Source: Anaerolineales bacterium
GTDB lineage: Bacteria > Chloroflexota > Anaerolineae > Anaerolineales > UBA11579
Direction of reading: 5' to 3'
DNA length: 37,243 bases
Assembly: GCA_024710875.1 (NCBI GenBank)
Contig: JANJTX010000167.1
Coordinates: 1 to 37,243, forward strand
Positions 15,104-23,849 of this stretch are shown piece by piece; the stretch's first letter is position 1, and each line of letters opens with the position of its first letter. The notes under the pieces are model-generated. The model was not told the origin of the DNA. It saw only the letters and a list, made by a program, of their open reading frames with translations, and made no database searches. The position numbers and the translations under genes are program-made.

Positions 15104-16171
15104 TCAGGGCGAGAGAGTGATGTTGCCGGAGCCAACCCCGATGTTCAGATACAGTTTGAATTCGGCCTGCGCAAAACCGGGGCTCTGCCAGGTGCCGCGC
15201 TCGCCAGAACCGGTGCGCTCGGTGCCGCTCACGCGTACATAGCCGGTCGGCAGGGTAAGGTTGCCGGAGCCGGTCTCGGCGGTGATTTCCACGCCCACGC
15301 CTTCCGGCAGGGTGAGGCGTATATTGCCGGAGCCGGCATCCAGGCGCACCTGGCCGCTGGTCTCGGCCGCGAGGGCCAGGCTGATTTGCCCCGAGCCGAC
15401 ATTGGCAGAGAAGTCCAGCAGGCTGCCGGAGGGAATTTCCACGGTCATATTGCCGGAGCCGCTGCTCAAGGCCACCGGGAAGGCGCCAGCCGGCAGTACG
15501 ACATTCACCGTGCCGGAACCGTTATCCAGGTCGAGGCGGGTGATTTGCAGCCCCTCCAGGTTCAGGGTGCTGCTGCCGGAGCCGAGGTCAATGGAGAGGT
15601 CCAGTGGCAGGCCGGGGTGCAGCAGTACATCGGTCTGATTCTGGTTCTGGATGCTGTTCAGCAGGTCAAACAGGCCGGCAAAATCATCCGCATCCAGTTG
15701 AAAATCAATGGTTTTGGTGGCTTCGCCACTGGCGTTGAAACTGGCGCGCTGGTTGTGGCTGGCCTGGATTTCAACCAGATTGGCGGAACTGGCCGGCAGC
15801 GCGCCGATGGTCAGGATGCCGCGGTCGATATCCATGTCCAGCGTGGCGGCCTCGGCCGCGCCGCGTGCCTCGCTGAAGGCTTCGCTGCGCAGCTCGGCGC
15901 TGCTGGCGGGCAGGTCGAGTTTGGGGGCGGCCAGCAGGAAGGCTACCGCCCCGCCCACCAGCAGCACGGCTACCAGGTTGCCGACCCAGGCCCGCCGGGC
16001 GAAGAGCAGGTTCACGCCCACGCCTACCAGCAGCAGCGGCCATAGCCGTGCCAGGTGGACCAATTGGCTGGCCTCCAGCAGGTTGAAGTTGATCAGTAGC
16101 AGTACCACGCCCAGGCCAACCAACAGCAGCGGGCCAAAGATGGATCGGGAAGGATAGTTGGTTCGAGACAT
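15104..16171 (-). CDS. LiaF-like membrane protein with DUF4097-type beta-helix
   Basis: The 355-residue protein opens with three or four membrane helices (about 10-80) in the pattern IFGPLLLVGLGVVLLLINF and LARLWPLLLVGVGVNLLF, as in the LiaI/LiaF N-terminal domain. The rest (about 105-355) is a repetitive beta structure in which short strands end in GSG: LSIDLGSGSSTL, LDLDNGSGTVNV, ALSSGSGNMTV, SANVGSGQISL, RLDAGSGNIRL, TAETGSGNLTL. This is the toastrack/DUF4097-like fold. Relatives take part in sensing envelope stress, but no LiaRS pair is adjacent. GGAG stands 8 nt before the ATG at 16171. Confidence 0.8.
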   Translation of the reverse strand: MSRTNYPSRSIFGPLLLVGLGVVLLLINFNLLEASQLVHLARLWPLLLVGVGVNLLFARRAWVGNLVAVLLVGGAVAFLLAAPKLDLPASSAELRSEAFSEARGAAEAATLDMDIDRGILTIGALPASSANLVEIQASHNQRASFNASGEATKTIDFQLDADDFAGLFDLLNSIQNQNQTDVLLHPGLPLDLSIDLGSGSSTLNLEGLQITRLDLDNGSGTVNVVLPAGAFPVALSSGSGNMTVEIPSGSLLDFSANVGSGQISLALAAETSGQVRLDAGSGNIRLTLPEGVGVEITAETGSGNLTLPTGYVRVSGTERTGSGERGTWQSPGFAQAEFKLYLNIGVGSGNITLSP

Positions 16172-16240
16172 TGGGTTTTCTCCAGGTGCGTTGATTTCTA
16201 TGCCCCTATACGCAAGCTGGGCGGTCAGGGTTGCGGGGTT

Positions 16241-16807
16241 TCAGGCGCGGCTATCCCAGAGCGGCTCGGGCACGCCGCGGGCATGGTTTTCGTAGCGGGT
16301 GGCCACGAAGAGAAAGTCTGAAAGGCGGTTCAGGTAAGCCTGGTCCAGCGGGTTGAGGGGCTCGCGCTGGGCCAGCGAGACCAGCACTCGCTCGGCCCGG
16401 CGGCACACGGTACGGGCCACATGCAGGGCGGCCGCGCCAGGAGCGCCCCCCGGCAGGATGAAGTTATCCAGCGGGCCAACGATGTCATTCAACTCATCAA
16501 TCCAGGCTTCCAGTTGCGCGATATGGCGTTCTTCGATGCGCGGCACCTGGTATTGCTGCTTTTCTTCTTCATCCGGGAAGGCCAGGTCCGAGCCGAGGTG
16601 GAACAACGTATTCTGGATGTTGGGCAGGGCGGCGGCCAGTTTTTCAGCCAGCCCGCCGGCCTGTGCCAGCCCCAACAGGGCGTTCAACTCATCTACGGTG
16701 CCATAGGCTTCCACCCGCAGGTCATTTTTAGGGACGCGGGCGCGAGTTCCGAGGGCGGTTTCACCGGCATCGCCGGTGCGGGTGTAAATTTTGGTCAGGC
16801 GCGGCAT
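16241..16807 (-). CDS. pduO: Cob(I)yrinic acid a,c-diamide adenosyltransferase, PduO type
   Basis: This 188-residue enzyme transfers the adenosyl group of ATP to cob(I)alamin to make adenosylcobalamin. The PduO-type signatures are clear: the N-terminal ATP-binding loop [23 protein letters not shown], then [16 protein letters not shown], and the C-terminal helices with [15 protein letters not shown] and [17 protein letters not shown]. Length is normal for the family. AAAGGAG lies 5 nt before the ATG at 16807, and a TATAAT is 30 nt upstream. No other corrinoid gene or B12-dependent enzyme is in the window, so it probably serves a mutase or reductase encoded elsewhere. Confidence 0.95.
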   Translation of the reverse strand: MPRLTKIYTRTGDAGETALGTRARVPKNDLRVEAYGTVDELNALLGLAQAGGLAEKLAAALPNIQNTLFHLGSDLAFPDEEEKQQYQVPRIEERHIAQLEAWIDELNDIVGPLDNFILPGGAPGAAALHVARTVCRRAERVLVSLAQREPLNPLDQAYLNRLSDFLFVATRYENHARGVPEPLWDSRA

Positions 16808-16836
16808 GGGCGCTCCTTTGGGGTAGGCTGGCTTTC

Positions 16837-16842
16837 ATTATA
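16837..16842 (-). promoter_or_regulatory. -10 box (TATAAT) of the adenosyltransferase gene
   Basis: A perfect TATAAT on the minus strand lies about 30 nt before the ATG at 16807 and close to the divergent promoter at 16877-16882. Confidence 0.55.
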
Positions 16843-16876
16843 CATGGCCGGGCATCCGGCCTGAAATGTTTTCGGG

Positions 16877-16882
16877 TATCAT
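16877..16882 (+). promoter_or_regulatory. -10 box (TATCAT), leaderless kinase gene
   Basis: TATCAT is followed by TGCCGC and the ATG at 16889. The 6-nt gap and absence of a Shine-Dalgarno predict leaderless mRNA. Confidence 0.5.
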
Positions 16883-16888
16883 TGCCGC

Positions 16889-18619
16889 ATGCAAGCCTCT
16901 GATAGCGCCCTGCTGGCCGACCGCCTGGCCGCCGCTCTGCGTTGGGCGGCCCTGGTGGTGTTGGCGCTGGTCTTCGCCGCCCGCAGCCCGCTGGATGCCC
17001 TGGCCGGAGCGATCTTTGCCCTAGCCCTGGTGTGGGCCGCAACTCAATCTGCTTTGAATTTGTTCGGCCGACGCCTGCCGTTCTCGCTCTGGCTGATGCT
17101 GGCCGGGGATGGCGCGCTGGCGTTGCTGCTCTTTTATGTGGCTGACAGCCGCAGTATGGGCTGGGCGGCCCTGTTGCCGGCCCTGACGGCGGCGGTGTTT
17201 TTTGGCCTGGTGGGCGGGCTGGCGGCGGCTGGGCTGGCGCTGGCGCTGATGGCGGCCGGGCTGTACAGCCTGGCCGGCGGGGCGGCTACCAGCGCGGCCC
17301 TCGGCCTGCCGGCGGTGGGCGTGCCGCTGCTGGCGACGGCAGTAGGGGCGGCCATGCGCCCGCTGGGGCGCTCGTTGCGCCCGCGCCCGGCCACCAGCCG
17401 CGACCGCAAGACCCCCCAGCTCGGCCGCCACACCAGCGCCCAGACCCTCTATACCGTGCTGGCGACAATGAACTCAACCCTCAATTACCAGCGGGTGCTG
17501 GACCTGGCGCTGGATGTGAGCGCCAACGCCATCAATGACCCCGAGCGCACCTCTGGCTTTCTGGTGAGCGCCTTTTACCTGCTGGATGGCGACACCCTGC
17601 GGCTGGGTTCAGCGCGCCGCTACACCCCGGGCGACTTAAAGAACACCCTGCCGGGGCGGGAGGGCATGGTGGCACGCGCCCTCAACACCAACGCCCCCAC
17701 CTTCATCGAAAAGCCGGTGGAAGACCCTGAACTGCGCCGGATTGTGGCCTTCCACTCCTGTGCTGCGGCTTACTGTATGCCGCTGCGTACCAGTAAGGCC
17801 GCCTATGGCGTGCTGGTGTACGGCCACCCGGAGCCGGGCTACTTCAGCGAGGCGCGCCGCGAAGTGCTGGAGATTGTGGGACGGCAGGCGCTGGTGGCGC
17901 TGCAAAACGCTGAGTTGTACCGCGAACTTCAGCAGGACCGGGCGCGAATGGCCGAAATTCAGGAAGAGACCAACAAGAAATTGGCGCGCGACCTGCACGA
18001 TGGCCCCACCCAGAGCGTGGCGGCGATTGCGATGCGGGTGAACTTCGCCCGCCGCCTGATTGACCGCGATATCAAGGCCGCTGCCGATGAACTCTTTAAG
18101 ATTGAAGACCTGGCGCGCCGTACCACCAAGGAAATCCGCCACATGCTGTTCACCCTGCGGCCGCTGGTGCTGGAATCTTCCGGGCTGGTGGCGGCATTGG
18201 AAGCGATGGCCGAGAAAATGAAAGAAACCTACAACCAGAATGTGTTGGTGGAGGCCGACCCGCGCCTGCTGGACGAGCTGGAGATGGGCAAGCAGGGCGT
18301 GATGTTTTACATCGCCGAGGAGGCGGTGAACAACGCCCGCAAACACGCCGAGGCCGAGCACATCTGGGTGCGGTTGCGCCTGCTGGAAGGCCCGGTAGCC
18401 CTGCTGGAAATTCAGGATGACGGCGTGGGCTTTAATGTTGGGGCGGTGAACTCCAACTATGAAACGCGGGGCAGCCTGGGCATGGTAAACCTGCGCGAAC
18501 GCACCGAAATGCTTAATGGCCGCATGCGGCTAGAATCGACCGAGGGGCAGGGGACCCGTATCCGGGTGTGGGTGCCGCTCACCGAAGATGCGGCCGTGCG
18601 CCTGCGGCATGGCACCTGA
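16889..18619 (+). CDS. NarL-type membrane sensor histidine kinase with GAF domain
   Basis: The 576-residue protein has five or six membrane helices (about 15-160), a GAF-like sensor domain (about 180-345), a coiled linker, and a HisKA_3 dimerisation domain with RDLHDGPTQSVAAIAMRVNF, where His370 is the expected phosphorylation site. The HATPase domain follows, with EEAVNNARKHAEA (N box) and IQDDGVGF, then the GSLGMVNLRERTEMLNG motif typical of NarX/DesK/LiaS kinases. Such kinases normally pair with a LuxR-type response regulator, but none is encoded nearby, so this is an orphan. The start is leaderless. A small membrane-protein gene overlaps its 3' end by 11 bp. Confidence 0.92.
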   Translation: MQASDSALLADRLAAALRWAALVVLALVFAARSPLDALAGAIFALALVWAATQSALNLFGRRLPFSLWLMLAGDGALALLLFYVADSRSMGWAALLPALTAAVFFGLVGGLAAAGLALALMAAGLYSLAGGAATSAALGLPAVGVPLLATAVGAAMRPLGRSLRPRPATSRDRKTPQLGRHTSAQTLYTVLATMNSTLNYQRVLDLALDVSANAINDPERTSGFLVSAFYLLDGDTLRLGSARRYTPGDLKNTLPGREGMVARALNTNAPTFIEKPVEDPELRRIVAFHSCAAAYCMPLRTSKAAYGVLVYGHPEPGYFSEARREVLEIVGRQALVALQNAELYRELQQDRARMAEIQEETNKKLARDLHDGPTQSVAAIAMRVNFARRLIDRDIKAAADELFKIEDLARRTTKEIRHMLFTLRPLVLESSGLVAALEAMAEKMKETYNQNVLVEADPRLLDELEMGKQGVMFYIAEEAVNNARKHAEAEHIWVRLRLLEGPVALLEIQDDGVGFNVGAVNSNYETRGSLGMVNLRERTEMLNGRMRLESTEGQGTRIRVWVPLTEDAAVRLRHGT

Positions 18620-19007
18620 CGGTCGCGCCCGCCGGAGTGCCGGCCTGGTCTGGGGGCTGGCGCTGTTGCTCTGGCTGCCGCAGGAAGATCAGACCCCGCG
18701 GGCAGCCGTGATGCTGGCAGCCGCGGCTGCCGGGTTGGGCCTGTGGCGCGGGCTGGCAAGCCGCCCGCCGGGTTGGGCCTGGGCCGGTGGGGGTGCCATG
18801 GCCGGGCTGGCGGTGGCCCCGCTGGCGGTGGCCCTGATATTGGTGAAGAGTGGGCTGCACGCCCACGGTTTTCTGGAATTGGGGCCGCGGGTGTTGCTGG
18901 CGCTGTTGCTGGCGACCCCCGGGTGGGGGCTGGGGGGCGCGCTGGCCGGGGGGCTGGCCGCCATCTTCTTTTTGCAGCGCCGCTCATTTGCAGGCGGCCA
19001 GGAGTAG
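18609..19007 (+). CDS. Small hydrophobic membrane protein
   Basis: The ATG at 18609 lies inside the kinase gene and overlaps its end by 11 bp, which indicates translational coupling. The 132-residue product has about four hydrophobic segments (12-24, 33-50, 61-82, 94-122), is very rich in Ala, Gly and Leu and ends with a polar tail. I recognise no family. The kinase gene, this gene and the hydrolase gene (3-bp gap) are probably one transcript, so it may be a partner of the kinase; that is inference. Confidence 0.65.
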   Translation: MAPDGRARRSAGLVWGLALLLWLPQEDQTPRAAVMLAAAAAGLGLWRGLASRPPGWAWAGGGAMAGLAVAPLAVALILVKSGLHAHGFLELGPRVLLALLLATPGWGLGGALAGGLAAIFFLQRRSFAGGQE

Positions 19008-19010
19008 CCC

Positions 19011-19775
19011 ATGCCGGTAGCCGGGGATCTGTATTATTTCGCTTCTAAAGAACAATCACCCAACCGCTTGCCGGTGGTGCTGGTGCATGGGGCCGGCGGC
19101 TGCAATGCCCACTGGCCGCCCCAGTTGCGCCGGTTGCCCGGCTACCGGGTGTATGCCCCGGACCTGCCGGGGCACGGCCGCTCGGAGGGCCTGGGCCAGC
19201 AGGAGGTCGCCGCCTATGCCAAAGCATTGGTAGACTGGCTGTATGGGATTGGTCTGTCGCGGGCGGTGTGGGTTGGCCATTCGCTGGGCGGGGCGATTGT
19301 CCAGCAGGTGGCGCTCAACCACCCGCGCGAGACCCTCGGGCTGGGTTTAATCAGCACCGGCCCGCGCCTGACGGTTAACCCGGAACTGCTCAACCTGCTG
19401 GGCGCACCGGCCACCCAGCCGGCGGGCGTAGCACAGGTTGTGAAATGGTCTTACACCAAAGCGGTTTCGCCGCGCCTGGCAGCCCAACTGAAAGAGCAAC
19501 TACTGGAGAACCGCCCGGCGGTACTGGCGGGCGATTTTCTGGCGGCGGATGGATTTAACAACAACGACCTTTTGGCGCAGATTGCCGTGCCCACGCTGGT
19601 GGTGTGCGGGGCCGAGGACCGCATGACCCCGCCGCGGTTAAGTGAGCAACTGGCCGAGGCCATCCCGGGGGCCGAACTGGTCATTATTCCGGAAGCCGGC
19701 CACATGGTAATGCAGGAACAACCGGCGGCCACGGCTGCGGCGCTGGCGGCCTTCCTCGCCCGGGTTCCCTATTGA
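19011..19775 (+). CDS. Alpha/beta hydrolase
   Basis: The 254-residue protein shows the full alpha/beta-hydrolase plan. The oxyanion-hole segment VVLVHGAGGCNAHW comes first, then PDLPGHGRSEG and the nucleophile elbow GHSLGG (serine about residue 87). The acid sits in VVCGAEDRMTPP and the catalytic histidine in IPEAGHMVM. Members include esterases, lipases, haloperoxidase-like and C-C hydrolases; the substrate is not predictable. There is no signal peptide, so it is cytoplasmic. GGAG in the 3' end of the preceding gene serves as ribosome site, and only 3 bp separate the two genes. Confidence 0.9.
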   Translation: MPVAGDLYYFASKEQSPNRLPVVLVHGAGGCNAHWPPQLRRLPGYRVYAPDLPGHGRSEGLGQQEVAAYAKALVDWLYGIGLSRAVWVGHSLGGAIVQQVALNHPRETLGLGLISTGPRLTVNPELLNLLGAPATQPAGVAQVVKWSYTKAVSPRLAAQLKEQLLENRPAVLAGDFLAADGFNNNDLLAQIAVPTLVVCGAEDRMTPPRLSEQLAEAIPGAELVIIPEAGHMVMQEQPAATAAALAAFLARVPY

Positions 19776-19856
19776 GTATGGGCTGCCCGGCTCGCTCCCA
19801 GCCCCTGAACTTGAACCGAATTGTGGCATCATGATTTCACTCGCTGACCTGACCTG

Positions 19857-21779
19857 ATGAACCTGAAAACCAACCTCCCGCGCTTCTTGCGCCTTCTGAC
19901 CAGCGCCGGTGCGGTGCCGCCTATCGGACCGGGGGCAGCCGATACGCGCCTGTTGGCCAATGTGCTGGCGGGGGCCATTTTGCTGACGATTTTCAGCGGG
20001 GCGGGCATGTGGCTGGCCAGCCGCCACATCGGCGTGTTGATTATCTATGGTGTGGCGATCCTGGCGCAGTTGCCGGCCTGGCTGCTGATGCGGCGCGGCC
20101 GGGTGCGGGCCGGGGCCTGGCTGCTGGCTACCCTGTTATGGCTGCACTTCACTGCGTTAAGCACCGTGCAGGGCGGGCAGGGCAGCGAGCAGAGCCTGGG
20201 GCATTTGCTGGTGATTATTCTGGCGGTGGTGTTGCTGGGGGCGCGTGCCGGGTTGTTCTTTCTGGTTTTAAGCATCGGCTGGCAACTGGTGCTGGCCTAT
20301 GGCCTCTCGGAATGGTTTGGCCTGTACCTGCTGGTGCCACAGGAAGTCTGGCCGCTGTGGGCTTCTATCAGCGTGTTTTTTGTGATGAGCTACATGCTGC
20401 TGGCCCTGGCCACCCACAACCTGCGCCGGGCGCTGGATGATTCGCGCCAGTTGGAAGAGCGCTACCGTTCCCTGTTTGAGCAATCCAACGATGCCATCTT
20501 CATCCAAAGTCTGGAATTGCCCTTCCGCACCAGCGCTAACCATCGGGCGGCCCAGATGCTGGGATACAGCGTGATGGAATTGAGCGTGCTCTCGCTGAAT
20601 GACCTCGCGCCGCTGACTGACCGGGCCGAAGATGCCGCCCTGCTGGAGCGTCTGCTGGCGGGTGAGCGCATTCCACCCTATGAGCGCCGCCTGTCCTGCA
20701 AAGCGGGCGATGAAATTCTGGTGGAGATTAACGCCAGCCTGATCCATGACCGCGCCGGCCGGCCGATGTTCCTGCAGAGCATTGTGCGCGATATCAGCGA
20801 GCGTAAACAGATTGAAACTGAGTTGCGCGAAATCCAGCAACGTTACCAGTCTTTGTTTGAGAGCACCAACGACGCAGTGTACCTGATGGACCTGAACCTG
20901 ATTCAGGTGGCGACCAACCCCCAAGGGGCGGAAATGCTGGGCTACCGGATGGAGGAGATTATTGGCCGTAACGCGCTGGATTTTGTCGTGCCGGACGAGG
21001 CCGCCCCGGCCACGAATGTGCGCGCTGCCCTGCTGGCCGGCCGCAAAGTGCCGATTTATGAACGCACCATGCTGCGCAAGGATGGCTCAAAAATCACGGC
21101 TGAGGTCAGCGCCGGGCTGGTGTACGGGCCGGACGGCCAGCCGTTGTACATCCAGACCGTGCTGCGCGACATCACCTGGCGCAAGAAACTGGAAGAGCAG
21201 CTCACCCAGTCTCTGGTTGAGACTGAATTGCTGGCCCGCACGGATGCCCTGACTGGTTTGAAGAACCGCCGGGCGGTGGAGGAATATGCCGCGGCCCAGT
21301 TGCAGCGCGCCCTCCGTGAAGACACTCCCATGAGCCTGGTGATGCTGGATATGGACCAGCTAAAGAAAATCAACGATACCCACGGCCACCAGGCTGGCGA
21401 CCTGGCCCTCAAGCACTTTGCCGATTTGCTGCGGCGGGCGATTCGGCCGTATGATGTGGCCGGGCGCTGGGCGGGGGATGAGTTCATCCTGGTGTTGCCC
21501 GGGGCGCGGCAGGCGGCCGCTTGTGCGATGGCCGCCCGCTTACAGCGCACCCTGCGCGAGCAACCCGTCCAACTGGAGGGAGTCGTCATGTCGCTGCAGG
21601 CCAGCATTGGCGTGGCGGCAGTGCCGCCGGGCGAGAGCCGTAAGATCACTCTGGATGATTTGGTGCGCTGGGCGGATGAAGCCCTGTACGCCGCCAAGCA
21701 AAACGGGCGCGGTGAAGTGCGGGTGTACCAGCCGGGGCAGGGCGTTCTGCCGGCCGGCGGGGAAAGCCCGGAGGCATAA
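19857..21779 (+). CDS. Membrane PAS-PAS diguanylate cyclase (AGDEF)
   Basis: The 640-residue protein has six or so membrane helices (about 35-190), two PAS domains (about 205-320 and 330-450) and a C-terminal GGDEF domain (about 465-620). The catalytic signature reads AGDEF (residues 539-543), a known active variant. The substrate-binding segment MLDMDQLKKINDTHGHQAGD is intact. An inhibitory-site motif RPYD (530-533) stands exactly five residues before AGDEF, so product feedback by c-di-GMP is expected. It should make c-di-GMP from two GTP in response to signals sensed by the PAS domains. No EAL domain is attached. The start codon has no clear Shine-Dalgarno. Confidence 0.92.
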   Translation: MNLKTNLPRFLRLLTSAGAVPPIGPGAADTRLLANVLAGAILLTIFSGAGMWLASRHIGVLIIYGVAILAQLPAWLLMRRGRVRAGAWLLATLLWLHFTALSTVQGGQGSEQSLGHLLVIILAVVLLGARAGLFFLVLSIGWQLVLAYGLSEWFGLYLLVPQEVWPLWASISVFFVMSYMLLALATHNLRRALDDSRQLEERYRSLFEQSNDAIFIQSLELPFRTSANHRAAQMLGYSVMELSVLSLNDLAPLTDRAEDAALLERLLAGERIPPYERRLSCKAGDEILVEINASLIHDRAGRPMFLQSIVRDISERKQIETELREIQQRYQSLFESTNDAVYLMDLNLIQVATNPQGAEMLGYRMEEIIGRNALDFVVPDEAAPATNVRAALLAGRKVPIYERTMLRKDGSKITAEVSAGLVYGPDGQPLYIQTVLRDITWRKKLEEQLTQSLVETELLARTDALTGLKNRRAVEEYAAAQLQRALREDTPMSLVMLDMDQLKKINDTHGHQAGDLALKHFADLLRRAIRPYDVAGRWAGDEFILVLPGARQAAACAMAARLQRTLREQPVQLEGVVMSLQASIGVAAVPPGESRKITLDDLVRWADEALYAAKQNGRGEVRVYQPGQGVLPAGGESPEA

Positions 21780-21781
21780 TC

Positions 21782-21807
21782 AAAAGCGCCCCGCAATCGC
21801 GGGGCGC
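21782..21807 (-). terminator. Rho-independent terminator of the small membrane protein gene
   Basis: A perfect 9-bp stem, GCGCCCCGC with GCGGGGCGC and a 4-nt loop, is followed by TTTTG on the minus strand, 23 bases past the stop at 21830. It may also slow transcripts from the diguanylate cyclase gene. Confidence 0.75.
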
Positions 21808-21829
21808 CACTTCCTGGAACAGGCTGAAA

Positions 21830-22060
21830 CTAGGCTGCCTTGGCCGGGTTGGTGGCGATGAAACCCCACACAATCGCGGCAATCAGCGTTCCCCACAGCA
21901 CCAGCGCCCCGGTAAAGAAACCGACCGCCGCCCCCGCAATCAGCAAAATGCCGATGTTGCGGGCAGTTTCGCCCTGAATGATGCGCGAATTGGTAATCTT
22001 TATCTCTTTGCGCGTCAGGGCGATGATACCGAAAATCAGCTCAATCACGAACAAAATCAT
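21830..22060 (-). CDS. Small two-helix membrane protein
   Basis: The start is the ATG at 22060, with GAGGAGG 6 nt upstream; the frame extends further but that extension lacks a ribosome site. The 76-residue product has an N-terminal hydrophobic stretch (MILFVIELIFGIIAL), a basic polar loop (TRKEIKITNSRIIQGETAR) and a long hydrophobic C-terminal part (about 36-70) ending FIATNPAKAA. It is a small membrane protein with no family I can name. The gene is monocistronic with its own terminator. Confidence 0.75.
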   Translation of the reverse strand: MILFVIELIFGIIALTRKEIKITNSRIIQGETARNIGILLIAGAAVGFFTGALVLWGTLIAAIVWGFIATNPAKAA

Positions 22061-22164
22061 CTCTGGCCTCCTCAGGCACTCGTGGAATGACACATTCTAG
22101 CTAGAAAACCCGAAATCCGCCCATTCGTTACACAGCAATTTTTCGCCCAACGACAGCCAGCGTT

Positions 22165-22170
22165 TATAAT
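22165..22170 (+). promoter_or_regulatory. -10 box (TATAAT) of the carboxyltransferase gene
   Basis: TATAAT lies 10 nt before the ATG at 22181, giving a leader of only a few bases and no room for a Shine-Dalgarno. Confidence 0.6.
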
Positions 22171-22180
22171 CCCGCCTAAT

Positions 22181-23791
22181 ATGGAAACTCTACCCACTGC
22201 CCTAAACGCCGCCGACCCGCGCTTCAAGGAAAACGAAGCCCACCACCGCGCCCTGGCCGAAGAACTGCGCGCTCGCCTTGCCAAAAACCGCGCCGGCGGC
22301 GGCGATAAGTACCGCCAGCGCCATGAAGAACGCGGCAAGCTCTTCGTCCGTGACCGCATCGACCAGCTCCTTGACCCCGGCTCGCCCTTCCTCGAAATCG
22401 CGCCTTTCGCCGCCTGGGGCCTCTACGATGGCGAAGCCGCCGGGGCGGGCATTGTGGCCGGTATTGGCCGCGTGGCCGGCAAAGAGGTCATGCTGGTCGC
22501 CAACGATGCCACCGTCAAGGGCGGCTCGTACTACCCGCTGACCGTCACCAAGCACCTGCGCGCCCAGCAAATCGCCCTCGAAAACCATCTGCCCTGCATC
22601 TATCTCGTTGACTCCGGCGGCGCGTTCCTGCCCCTGCAGGACGAAGTCTTCCCCGGCGAAAACCACTTCGGGCGCATCTTTTACAATCAGGCCCAGATGA
22701 GCGCCCGCCGCATCCCTCAGATTGCAGCGGTGATGGGCAGTTGCACTGCCGGCGGCGCCTATGTCCCCGCCATGAGCGATGAAGCCATCATCGTCAAGGG
22801 CACGGGTACGATTTTTCTGGCCGGGCCGCCGCTGGTCAAGGCTGCTACCGGCGAAGATGTCAGCGCCGAAGACCTCGGCGGGGCGGATGTCCACACCCGC
22901 CTTTCGGGCGTGGCCGACCACTTCGCCGAGGACGATCCGCACGCCCTGGAAATCCTGCGCGGCATCGTCGAAACCCTCAACTACCAACCCGTCCTGTCAG
23001 TCGAGGTCGCCCCGCCCGAAGACCCCCTCTACCCGGCCGAGGAACTCTACGGCCTGCTGCCGACCACCTTCCGCGAGCAGTACGACGTGCGCGAGGTCAT
23101 CGCCCGCCTCGTGGATGGCAGCAAATTCCGCGAGTTCAAGGCCCGCTACGGCACGACCCTGGTGTGCGGCTTTGCCCGCATTGAAGGCTACCCGGTCGGC
23201 ATCATCGCCAATAACGGCATCCTCTTCAGCGAGTCCTCGCAAAAGGGCGCCCATTTCATTGAACTGTGCGAACAGCGCGGCATCCCGTTGCTCTTTTTGC
23301 AGAACATCACCGGTTTCATGGTCGGCCGCGAATACGAGGCGGGCGGCATCGCCAAAGACGGCGCCAAGCTGGTGCACGCCGTCGCCACCTGCACCGTGCC
23401 CAAACTGACCGTCATCATCGGCGGTTCGTTTGGAGCGGGTAATTACGGCATGGCCGGGCGCGGCTACCTGCCGCGCTTCCTGTGGATGTGGCCCAACGCC
23501 CGCATCAGCGTCATGGGCGGTGAGCAGGCCGCCAACGTCATGCTCACCATCAAGCAGGACCAGCTCGCCGCCGAAGGACAACCGCCCCTCACCCCCGCCG
23601 AAGCCGAAGAACTCAAACGCCCGATTCTCGAAAAATACGAAACCGAGGGCAATCCCTATTACTCCTCGGCCCGCCTGTGGGATGACGGCGTGATTGACCC
23701 CGCAGAAACCCGCCCCATCCTCGCCCTGGCCCTCTCGGTCGTCCTCAAAGCCCCCCGCACCGGCCCCGGCTTCGGCGTATTCAGGATGTGA
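22181..23791 (+). CDS. mccB: Acyl-CoA carboxylase carboxyltransferase subunit (MccB-like)
   Basis: The 536-residue protein is a biotin-dependent carboxyltransferase. It moves CO2 from carboxybiotin to an acyl-CoA. The sequence follows 3-methylcrotonyl-CoA carboxylase beta subunits closely: [84 protein letters not shown] and [12 protein letters not shown]. Length equals the usual 535. That enzyme acts in leucine and isovalerate breakdown; a geranyl-CoA or other branched substrate is possible. No biotin carboxylase subunit or other leucine-pathway gene is adjacent, so the partner lies elsewhere. The start is nearly leaderless. Its last 23 bases are part of a 50-bp direct repeat. Confidence 0.92.
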   Translation: METLPTALNAADPRFKENEAHHRALAEELRARLAKNRAGGGDKYRQRHEERGKLFVRDRIDQLLDPGSPFLEIAPFAAWGLYDGEAAGAGIVAGIGRVAGKEVMLVANDATVKGGSYYPLTVTKHLRAQQIALENHLPCIYLVDSGGAFLPLQDEVFPGENHFGRIFYNQAQMSARRIPQIAAVMGSCTAGGAYVPAMSDEAIIVKGTGTIFLAGPPLVKAATGEDVSAEDLGGADVHTRLSGVADHFAEDDPHALEILRGIVETLNYQPVLSVEVAPPEDPLYPAEELYGLLPTTFREQYDVREVIARLVDGSKFREFKARYGTTLVCGFARIEGYPVGIIANNGILFSESSQKGAHFIELCEQRGIPLLFLQNITGFMVGREYEAGGIAKDGAKLVHAVATCTVPKLTVIIGGSFGAGNYGMAGRGYLPRFLWMWPNARISVMGGEQAANVMLTIKQDQLAAEGQPPLTPAEAEELKRPILEKYETEGNPYYSSARLWDDGVIDPAETRPILALALSVVLKAPRTGPGFGVFRM

Positions 23792-23818
23792 TGAATAGGT
23801 AGACAAGTAAACAGGTAG
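23769..23818 (+). repeat. Direct repeat copy 1 (gene end plus array start)
   Basis: This 50-bp segment covers the last 23 bases of the carboxyltransferase gene, including its stop, and the first part of array D. It matches 24454-24503 at 47 of 50 positions. The two copies flank the DUF385 gene. Confidence 0.9.
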
Positions 23819-23829
23819 ACACGGAGACA
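23798..23829 (+). repeat. 8-nt tandem array D (RGTARACA family)
   Basis: Four in-phase octamers (GGTAGACA, AGTAAACA, GGTAGACA, CGGAGACA) begin 6 nt after the carboxyltransferase stop, on its sense strand. Confidence 0.85.
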
Positions 23830-23849
23830 GGGCGGCCGCGCCGCAGGCG

